DNA from: Candidatus Nanoarchaeia archaeon
GTDB lineage: Archaea > Nanobdellota > Nanobdellia > Woesearchaeales > JAQUVJ01
Direction: 5' to 3'
Length of the DNA: 52,026 nt
NCBI GenBank assembly: GCA_028693395.1
Contig: JAQUVJ010000005.1
Span: 1-52,026 of the forward strand
The notes beneath the pieces were generated by a model that was not told the origin of the DNA, did no database searches, and saw nothing but the letters and a program-made list of their open reading frames with translations. Below are positions 1 to 7,603 of this stretch, piece by piece. Each line of letters begins with the position of its first letter. Within the stretch, counting starts at the first letter, position 1. The translations under genes and the position numbers were made by a program.

Positions 1-552
1 GAAAAAGAATATGAAGCAACAATTGGATATTCAAAAATTAGAGATATTTTTAAAAATGATGTAGTTTCAATTCAAAATAAGAAATTTAGAGTAGATGAAG
101 TATTAATTTTTAAAGATTTTAAAGAAGCATTTGAAAACATAGATTTTAAATTAATAATGCCTGATGTTTCTTCTAAAGAAAAAGCAATAAAGGAAATGAA
201 ACAAATATATTCAACATTTAAACAAGAAAAATATGGGGTATACATTTTTAAATTTAAATATGAAGAAGAATTACAAACTAAAGATGAAAAAAAACAAAAA
301 TCTAAAAAAAAGATCTTAAAAAGAAAAAATAATCTTAAAAAATTTGCAATGATTAAATTAAATGAAATGAAATCAAATAATCAAAATAAATCAAATTTTA
401 AAAATGTAAATAAAATAGATAATTCTAAGAATTTTAATGATTTCAATAATATTGATAGTAATAATATAGGAATTAAAAAAATAACAAAATCTAAAAATAA
501 TTCAATTAAAAAATCGATTCAATCAAAAAAAACAATTAATTCAAAAAAGTGA
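1..552 (+). CDS. ASCH-domain-like protein, 5' truncated by window edge, with Lys/Asn-rich C-terminal tail
   Basis: Frame 1 is open from base 1 through the ORF listed at 157; the translation ...KKFRVDEVLIFKDFKEAFENIDFKLIMPDVSSKEKAIKEMKQIYSTFKQEKYGVYIFKFKYE resembles the C-terminal half of ASCH domains; the tail from ~280 is K/N/S low complexity. Confidence 0.5.
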   Translation, partial: EKEYEATIGYSKIRDIFKNDVVSIQNKKFRVDEVLIFKDFKEAFENIDFKLIMPDVSSKEKAIKEMKQIYSTFKQEKYGVYIFKFKYEEELQTKDEKKQKSKKKILKRKNNLKKFAMIKLNEMKSNNQNKSNFKNVNKIDNSKNFNDFNNIDSNNIGIKKITKSKNNSIKKSIQSKKTINSKK

Positions 553-557
553 AATAA

Positions 558-1586
558 ATGATTTACAAAGATTTACTAGAATCTCAAAAAACATATTATG
601 AAAATTTTCAAACAAATGAAGTCTTCTTTGAAAGAGCAATATTTTTAGGGTGGCTTTGTGATATTGGAACTTGTAAATTTTGTTATATGTCCACACAACC
701 AAAGAAAGAAAAAAGTGATATATCTAAATTAAAATTTAAAGGTGCAAGACATAAAGTTTCTGTTTACATAGAAGCAATATTAACAAGAGTAATGAATTAT
801 AAAGTAGAATTTGTTTCTTGTGGAGCAAATGTTTTTGATGATGATTATTTAATCGAGATTTTGGAAAATATTTATAAGATAACTGGTGAAAAAGTTATTT
901 TAAACATTGGACCATTAACAAAAGAACAATTAATAAAATTTCAACCATATATATCAGGAGTTTCAGCATCAATAGAAACTTTTTCAAAAAAACATGATGA
1001 TATTTGTCCAAATAAACCGATAAGCCTTTACGAAGAAATGATTTTGTATAGTAAAGAATTAAAATTAAATAGAGCAATTACAATAATATTGGGTTTAGGA
1101 GAAACATTAGATGATTTTAATGCAATGAAAGATTATGTAGAAAAATATGATATAAATCAAATAACGTTTTATTCATTAAATCCAGAAAAGAATACAATGT
1201 ATGAAAATTCTCTTGGGCCATCATCAATGTATTATACAAAATGGATTTCAAAAACAAGATTAGAATTTCCAAATATAAAAATAATAGTTGGTTCTTGGGC
1301 TAATAGAAATAGAGAAATGTCATTTTTAATAGAAGCAGGAGCAAATAATTTTACAAAATTTCCAGCTTTTAAATTGTTTAATAAAAATGAAGCTAAATTA
1401 TATAAACAAGAAATTAATGAAACTTCGAGAAAATTAATGAGTTATTTTGATTTTGAAGATATTTCTTTTGAAGAAATAAAGAAAAAAAGTATTAATTTAG
1501 CAAAAGAAAATTTCAAAGGAGAAATGTTAGAAAAGATTTTAGAAAAGTTAAATAGTTATTTAGAAATGATAAAGAAAAATGAGTAA
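558..1586 (+). CDS. Radical SAM protein, biotin-synthase/HmdB-like archaeal family
   Basis: FERAIFLGWLCDIGTCKFCYMSTQ Fe-S cluster motif (CX4CX2C) near the N-terminus; overall radical SAM barrel-like sequence. Confidence 0.75.
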   Translation: MIYKDLLESQKTYYENFQTNEVFFERAIFLGWLCDIGTCKFCYMSTQPKKEKSDISKLKFKGARHKVSVYIEAILTRVMNYKVEFVSCGANVFDDDYLIEILENIYKITGEKVILNIGPLTKEQLIKFQPYISGVSASIETFSKKHDDICPNKPISLYEEMILYSKELKLNRAITIILGLGETLDDFNAMKDYVEKYDINQITFYSLNPEKNTMYENSLGPSSMYYTKWISKTRLEFPNIKIIVGSWANRNREMSFLIEAGANNFTKFPAFKLFNKNEAKLYKQEINETSRKLMSYFDFEDISFEEIKKKSINLAKENFKGEMLEKILEKLNSYLEMIKKNE

Positions 1587-1595
1587 AAATTTTAA

Positions 1596-2147
1596 TTAAT
1601 TTAATTGTGGTATTCTTATTTTTATTTTTGTTGTTATTGTTACACTTGATATCATTTTTTCTTTTAAAACTATAAGTCTTGATTCAAGTCTTTCAATTAA
1701 TTTAGAATTATCTATTGGTTCAAGATATGATCCACATTCAGGACATTGAAATGAAATATTTAAAGCTTCATCAATAGAAAGTCTTTCTCCACAACCTTGG
1801 CATTTATAAAATTCATTTTCTTTTTCATAATATATTTTATTTTGTAATTCTTCAATTTGTTTTGTTAAACTTTTTCTATAAAAATAAATAATTTCACTAG
1901 GATTTAAACTCCAATAGTGTACATACCAACCTTTATTTGGATCTTTTTTTTTTCTACTAGAAACTAAATTAAAAGATGTTAGTTGATATAAAATTGCTCT
2001 TGTTTCATTAATAGTTTTATTGATTTGAGCAGCTATATCAAATTCAGAAATATTGATTTTATCATTTAAATACTCAAAGATTTGTTTATATTGAGCACCA
2101 AGGTGGTCAGTTGAAAGATGTTCTATGATTTCTATAGGAACTATCAT
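1596..2147 (-). CDS. tfe: Transcription factor E (TFE alpha)
   Basis: N-terminal winged helix followed by zinc ribbon YKCQGCGERLSIDEALNISFQCPECGSYLEP. Confidence 0.85.
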   Translation of the reverse strand: MIVPIEIIEHLSTDHLGAQYKQIFEYLNDKINISEFDIAAQINKTINETRAILYQLTSFNLVSSRKKKDPNKGWYVHYWSLNPSEIIYFYRKSLTKQIEELQNKIYYEKENEFYKCQGCGERLSIDEALNISFQCPECGSYLEPIDNSKLIERLESRLIVLKEKMISSVTITTKIKIRIPQLN

Positions 2148-2191
2148 TTTTTTGGACCTAATATGTGGATTTTTTTCTAATATATAAAGGT

Positions 2192-3190
2192 TTATTTAAT
2201 TTTGTAATTTAATAGTGATATAATACCACCAAGACCATCTAATTGAATTCCAGCATCGTTTTTAGAATTGATAATTCTAATTTCTCCATTTGTTTTTTCT
2301 ATGTTATCTAGGATCTCTTCTATTTCTTCTCTTTTTTCTTCCAAGAGCTTTTCAGTTACTAATAATATGTTAATTGCACCAGTGTTTGATATGTTTTTTA
2401 TATCATTTAGTCCATAAGCAACATTTCCATCTTTATTTATCTCTACAAGTGCTTTATTTAATATTTCTAAATCATTTTTTAAATCATTTTCTCCAAGAAT
2501 TTTTTCTAATTCTTGTTGTTTTAAAATTTCTAAAATAGATTTTTCATGAACAGTTGAACATCCAACACTGAAAGATTTTTGTTTTAATTTCTCATCTAAT
2601 AATTTTATTAAATATTCTTTAAAAAAGCTAGGTGATGAAAAAATAATTAATTTATAATTACTTTCTATTTTTTTAGTTTCACTAATTATTTCGCTGTAAA
2701 AATTAGAACTTTCACTTTCATATTCTTTTTTTATAGGATTTCCCTTTAAATTAAATAATAATTTATTTTGATTATCTTCTACTTCAAAAAAATATGCTTC
2801 ATCTCTATCAAAAGCAATAACTAATAATTTATCTTTAACTTTATGTGATTTTTTAATTAAATCAAGATGAAATTTCAATAGATTGTTTTTTTCTATTTTT
2901 ATTATATCATTAATTTCAAATGATATTGCTTGATAAGAGCCTTTTGGAATTTCTTCGTGTTCTGATTGAATAGTTCCGTTTATTCTAATCTTTTCATCGT
3001 ATTCAATTTTCTCAACTTTAATTATTCCAAAGTATTTTTTTTTAACAGAATTATCATTTATTTTTATTTTTCTTTCAAATGCACCTTTTACAATATCATT
3101 TGTAGAAATTATTTTACTTAAATACCAATAATCAGTGGTATTTTCAATTTTTAATTCTAAGAAGTTTTTTTTATGATTTAGTAGTATCAT
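2192..3190 (-). CDS. pelA: mRNA surveillance protein Pelota (Dom34)
   Basis: Pelota-like architecture: KVEKIEYDEKIRINGTIQSEHEEIPKGSYQAISFEINDIIKIEK and C-terminal eRF1_3-like IRIINSKNDAGIQLDGLGGIISLLNYKI. Confidence 0.88.
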   Translation of the reverse strand: MILLNHKKNFLELKIENTTDYWYLSKIISTNDIVKGAFERKIKINDNSVKKKYFGIIKVEKIEYDEKIRINGTIQSEHEEIPKGSYQAISFEINDIIKIEKNNLLKFHLDLIKKSHKVKDKLLVIAFDRDEAYFFEVEDNQNKLLFNLKGNPIKKEYESESSNFYSEIISETKKIESNYKLIIFSSPSFFKEYLIKLLDEKLKQKSFSVGCSTVHEKSILEILKQQELEKILGENDLKNDLEILNKALVEINKDGNVAYGLNDIKNISNTGAINILLVTEKLLEEKREEIEEILDNIEKTNGEIRIINSKNDAGIQLDGLGGIISLLNYKIK

Positions 3191-3244
3191 TTTATAATTG
3201 TAATCTTTGATTATTTATAAAATTGATTATTAATTTTTTATTTA

Positions 3245-3802
3245 CTATCTCAATTTATTATATCCTTTGTGTAAACTAATAATTGAACTAACACCATTAT
3301 AAAATTCTCCTTCATCAATAAAATAACTAACATGTTTTTCCATATGTTTTGGCATTTGTGAATGGTGTTTTAATATTTCATCATCATCTAGATTTATTGT
3401 TGTAGTTATAATTGGGACCTTAACTTCGTTTACAAAACTTGAAATCCAGTGATCAGGAATTCTTACTGCAATTGTTTCTTTGTTAAGATTTAAATTGTAA
3501 GGCATTGGTGTTTTTGAAGATAAAACTAAAGTATAAGGACCAGGAAGTAAGTCTAAATATTCATGGTGTTCTTTTTCGATATGGCAATTTTTATGAATCC
3601 AATCTTTATTTGGAACTATTATAGAAAATGGAGAAGTTGTTTGTTTTATTTCTCTTAATTTCTTAATACTATTTTCATTATCAATAACACATCCTATTCC
3701 ATATGCAGTATCGGTAGGATAGCAAATAAGCCCTCCTCTTCTAACATGTGTAAGAATTCTATTTTTAAATTTTATAAAATCTTTGCTATTAATGACTTCC
3801 AT
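3245..3802 (-). CDS. L-threonylcarbamoyladenylate synthase (Sua5/YciO/YrdC family)
   Basis: GGLICYPTDTAYGIGCVIDNENSIKKLREIK...LPGPYTLVL...IAVRIPDHWI pattern of YrdC domain. Confidence 0.85.
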   Translation of the reverse strand: MEVINSKDFIKFKNRILTHVRRGGLICYPTDTAYGIGCVIDNENSIKKLREIKQTTSPFSIIVPNKDWIHKNCHIEKEHHEYLDLLPGPYTLVLSSKTPMPYNLNLNKETIAVRIPDHWISSFVNEVKVPIITTTINLDDDEILKHHSQMPKHMEKHVSYFIDEGEFYNGVSSIISLHKGYNKLR

Positions 3803-3957
3803 ACCATGTGAATACTTGCAGGGTATATAAATTTATTTTTGTGATTATTTGGTTGTTAACTTTATAAGTTTTTGGGTTAGATTTATAATGTATTATTTTT
3901 GTTTTTTTAAGAAAGATTTAAATTAAAGTTCAATATTTTTTTAATAAATTTAAAAAA

Positions 3958-4032
3958 GCTCGAATAGTGTAGTCCGGCCAATCATTTCGCCCTCTCGAGG
4001 CGAAGACTCGGGTTCAAATCCCGATTCGAGCA
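3958..4032 (+). tRNA. tRNA-Glu(CTC)
   Basis: Acceptor GCTCGAA/TTCGAGC + A; anticodon stem-loop TCGCC-CTCTCGA-GGCGA (anticodon CTC); T-arm TCGGG-TTCAAAT-CCCGA. Confidence 0.93.
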
Positions 4033-4105
4033 TGTTTTTTTTATTTTTTATTTAGAGATTTTCTTCAACCAAAGGTTTATAAATAAGCTTATAATTCAAA
4101 ATAAC

Positions 4106-4180
4106 AGCGGGATAGAGAAGTCAGGAGTTCTCGCGGGGCTCATAACCCCGAGGTCGGATGTTCAAATCATCCTCTCGCTA
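4106..4180 (+). tRNA. Initiator tRNA-Met(CAT)
   Basis: Acceptor AGCGGGA/TCTCGCT with A1-U72; anticodon arm CGGGG-CTCATAA-CCCCG with run of G-C pairs typical of initiators; T-arm GGATG-TTCAAAT-CATCC. Confidence 0.9.
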
Positions 4181-4195
4181 TTTTTCTAATTTTTG

Positions 4196-4214
4196 CAAAA
4201 TTTTAAATATATTA
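4196..4214 (+). promoter_or_regulatory. TATA-type promoter of first DUF285 surface gene
   Basis: AATTTTAAATATATTA centred ~27 bp upstream of ATG 4234, compatible with a nearly leaderless transcript; the same sequence recurs upstream of the second copy. Confidence 0.5.
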
Positions 4215-4233
4215 ATCCATTTATTTTATTAAG

Positions 4234-7200
4234 ATGTTTAAAAAAAGTGTATCACCATTAATTGCAACTGTTTTGTTAATTGCATTTACTGTTGCAATTG
4301 GATCTGTTGTTATGAATTGGGGTACTTCCTATATAAAAGAAGAACAAGAATCTGCAACAAGTACTTCTGATGTTAGATTAACATGTGCAACAAATGTTAA
4401 TTTAAAGATTATGAAAATAGATAATATGAAGGATTATTGTTATGATAATGATTCAGAAAATGTAACAATTAGTGTTAGATTATCAAAAGGTTCTGAAAAA
4501 TTAGAAGGAATTAGAGTAAATATAATTTCAAATGGTGAAAGTCAAACTTTAGATTATAATAAAGAGATATCTTATTTAAATTTTCAAATTAATTTAGGAG
4601 GATTTAATAAAAGTTTATTAAATGAAAATAACTTAATTGAATATGTAGAATTAGTTCCTTATATAGATAATAATGGAGCTAATTATTTTTGTTCTGGTGC
4701 TAGTTTAGAATTAAGTAATTTTGATAAATGTGAACATGAAATAAGTGTTAATTATATTCCTGAAATACCTGATGATTTTGATAATAATGAAAGTTTTGAA
4801 GATCCTGAAAATGAAACTCAACCGGTTTTAGAGTATGAAGATTATTATTTTGTTTCAGTATGGGATACAAGTAAAACAAGTACAGGTTCATCATCTTCAA
4901 ATCAAATAAAATTACCTTTGGAGTCAAGTGGAAATTATAGTTTTACAGTTGATTGGGGCGATGATACTCAAAGTTATATAACGACATATAATAATCTTAA
5001 TGTAACACATACATATTTTCAATCGGGCGAGTATGAAATAAAAATTAATGGAACTATAGTAGGATTTAGATTTAATAATAATGGAGATAGATTAAAAATT
5101 AAAGATATAAAACAATGGGGAGATTTAAGATTAGGTAATGGTGGTTCATATTTTTATGGAACTTCAAACTTAAATATAACTGCAACTGATATTTTAAATC
5201 TAACAGGAACAAATGATTTACATAGAATGTTTTTTAATTCAGGGATTTCAATAGTATCAAATATTGATAAATGGGATACAAGCAATGTTACAAACATGAG
5301 TTTATTATTTTATAATGCAATTTTTTTTAATAGTAATATTAGTAGCTGGGATACAAGTAAAGTAACAAATATGAGTTCTTTATTTTCAGGTGCAAAATCA
5401 TTTAATAGTAATATAAATGATTGGAATTTAGGAAGTGTTGTTGATATTAAATCAATGTTTTATCAAGCAGAAGTTTTTAACCAACCATTGAATAAATGGA
5501 ATACAAGTAATGTTAAAGATATGAATTCTTTATTTTCTGGTGCAAAATTGTTTAATAATAATATAAATGATTGGGATGTAAGAAATGTTGTTGATATGAG
5601 ATCAATGTTTTATCAAGCTGAAGTTTTTAATCAACCATTAAATAAATGGAATACAAGTAGTTTAGAAAATATGACTTCTATGTTTTATATGGCAAAAAGA
5701 TTTAATCAATCTATAAATAATTTTGATGTTAGTAAAGTTAGAAGTATGGTTTATGTTTTTTATTATGCTGAAGATTTTAATCAACCATTAGATAATTGGG
5801 ATTTTAGTAAAGTTGAAGATGTTTGGACAATGTTTGGTGAAACAAAGAATTTTAATCAACCAATAGGTATGTGGAATACAAGTAGTTTAAAAAATATGAG
5901 ATCTTTGTTTTATTATGCTAAAGCATTTAATCAATCAATAAATGATTGGGATACAAGTAATGTTGAAAGTATGCATCAAGTTTTTCTAGGTCTTGGAAGT
6001 TTTAATCAACCATTAGATAAATGGAATACTAGTAAAGTTAAAACAATGTATGGAATGTTTCATATGGCATCTTCATTTAATCAACCAATAGAAATGTGGG
6101 ATACAAGTAATGTTGAGGATATGGAAGGAATGTTTAATGGAGCTACATCTTTTAATCAATCATTAAACAATTGGAACACGAGTAAGGTTGAATTAATGTC
6201 AGATATGTTTTGGGGAGCATCTTCATTTAATCAACCAATAGGTAGTTGGGATACAAGTAATGTAATAAGTATGAGTTATATGTTTTATAGTAATAATTAT
6301 TTTAATCAGAATATAAGTTCATGGAATACGAGTAGTCTTAAATATACTAGTTATATGTTTTATCGTTGTTATCATTTTAATTATTCATTAAATGATTGGG
6401 ATGTAAGTAATGTAGAAAATATGAATAATATGTTTCGATCTGCGAGTAGATTTAATCATCCATTAGATAAATGGAATATTAGTAAAGTAACAAATGTTCA
6501 AAGTCTTTTTGCAGGTGCTAATTCTTTTAATCAAGATATTAGTATGTGGGATGTTAGTAGAATTAAAAATATGAATTCTATGTTTTATTATGCATCTTCT
6601 TTTAATTATTCACTAAATGATTGGAATGTTAGTAATGTTGAAAGTATGTCTCAAATGTTTAATGCAGCTCGTTCTTTTAATCAACCATTAGACAAGTGGG
6701 ATGTAAGTAATGTAAAAAACATGTCTGAAATGTTTCGTGATGCAAGAGATTTTAATCAACCAATAGGAATGTGGAATGTAAGTAATGTTACTGATATGAG
6801 TGATATGTTTATGGGAATATTTGAAACAGTTATATTTAATCAAGATATAAATGACTGGGATGTTTCAAATGTTAAATATATGGATTCAATGTTTAATGAT
6901 TCTATTGAATTTAATCAACCATTGGATAAATGGGATGTAAGTAATGTAGAAAATATGAATTCAATGTTCCATAATGCAAGAAAATTTAATCAAAATATAA
7001 GTATGTGGAATGTAAGTAAAGTAAAAAATATGTTTTATATGTTTAGAAGTGCTTATGAATTTAATCAATCATTAAATGATTGGGATATTAGTAATGTTCA
7101 AAATATAGTAGGAATGTTTGCTTCAACTTATAGTTTTAATCAACCATTGGATAAATGGAATATAAGTCATATTACAAATATCTCATCTTTGTTTAGTGGA

Positions 7201-7554
7201 GCAAAAGCATATAATCAATCATTGAATATGTGGGATGTAAGTAATATAGTTGATATGAGTTCAGTGTTTTATGGTGCTTATAACTATTCTCAAGCATTAA
7301 ATGATTGGGATGTTTCAAATGTTAAATATATGCAAAATATGTTTTATAGGGCATCATCTTTTAATCAACCAATAGGTAATTGGAATGTTAGTAATGTTGA
7401 AGGTATGAATTATATGTTTTATTATGCATCATCTTTTAATCAAAATATAAGTAATTGGTGTGTAACAAAAATTCCAACTCCACCAACAAGTTTTTCAACA
7501 TTCTCTCCTTTACAATCTGATTATAGACCAGATTGGGGATCATGTCCTAATTAA
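4234..7554 (+). CDS. Giant surface protein: archaeal pilin-type N-terminus, PKD-like domain, ~29 BspA/DUF285 25-aa repeats, Cys-containing C-terminal cap
   Basis: MFKKSVSPLIATVLLIAFTVAIGSVVMNWG (archaeal type IV pilin N-terminal type) + FTVDWGDD...HTYFQSGEYEIKI + repeats FNQPLDKWDVSNVENMNSMFHNARK + terminal NWCVTKIP...RPDWGSCPN. Confidence 0.85.
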   Translation: MFKKSVSPLIATVLLIAFTVAIGSVVMNWGTSYIKEEQESATSTSDVRLTCATNVNLKIMKIDNMKDYCYDNDSENVTISVRLSKGSEKLEGIRVNIISNGESQTLDYNKEISYLNFQINLGGFNKSLLNENNLIEYVELVPYIDNNGANYFCSGASLELSNFDKCEHEISVNYIPEIPDDFDNNESFEDPENETQPVLEYEDYYFVSVWDTSKTSTGSSSSNQIKLPLESSGNYSFTVDWGDDTQSYITTYNNLNVTHTYFQSGEYEIKINGTIVGFRFNNNGDRLKIKDIKQWGDLRLGNGGSYFYGTSNLNITATDILNLTGTNDLHRMFFNSGISIVSNIDKWDTSNVTNMSLLFYNAIFFNSNISSWDTSKVTNMSSLFSGAKSFNSNINDWNLGSVVDIKSMFYQAEVFNQPLNKWNTSNVKDMNSLFSGAKLFNNNINDWDVRNVVDMRSMFYQAEVFNQPLNKWNTSSLENMTSMFYMAKRFNQSINNFDVSKVRSMVYVFYYAEDFNQPLDNWDFSKVEDVWTMFGETKNFNQPIGMWNTSSLKNMRSLFYYAKAFNQSINDWDTSNVESMHQVFLGLGSFNQPLDKWNTSKVKTMYGMFHMASSFNQPIEMWDTSNVEDMEGMFNGATSFNQSLNNWNTSKVELMSDMFWGASSFNQPIGSWDTSNVISMSYMFYSNNYFNQNISSWNTSSLKYTSYMFYRCYHFNYSLNDWDVSNVENMNNMFRSASRFNHPLDKWNISKVTNVQSLFAGANSFNQDISMWDVSRIKNMNSMFYYASSFNYSLNDWNVSNVESMSQMFNAARSFNQPLDKWDVSNVKNMSEMFRDARDFNQPIGMWNVSNVTDMSDMFMGIFETVIFNQDINDWDVSNVKYMDSMFNDSIEFNQPLDKWDVSNVENMNSMFHNARKFNQNISMWNVSKVKNMFYMFRSAYEFNQSLNDWDISNVQNIVGMFASTYSFNQPLDKWNISHITNISSLFSGAKAYNQSLNMWDVSNIVDMSSVFYGAYNYSQALNDWDVSNVKYMQNMFYRASSFNQPIGNWNVSNVEGMNYMFYYASSFNQNISNWCVTKIPTPPTSFSTFSPLQSDYRPDWGSCPN

Positions 7555-7565
7555 ATTATTTTTTG

Positions 7566-7584
7566 CAAAATTTTAAATATATTA
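7566..7584 (+). promoter_or_regulatory. Duplicated TATA-type promoter of second DUF285 surface gene
   Basis: Same sequence as 4196-4214 at constant offset 3370 bp. Confidence 0.5.
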
Positions 7585-7603
7585 ACTTATTTATTTTATT
7601 AAG

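Noticed and set aside
895-1077. Minus-strand ORF inside radical SAM gene
   Set aside because: Low-complexity Leu/Ile/Tyr antisense shadow of an AT-rich coding region; no SD or recognisable domain.
2538-2552. TTTTCATGAACAG in the Pelota gene
   Set aside because: Imperfect (GAACA instead of GAAAC), single and coding; treated as chance.
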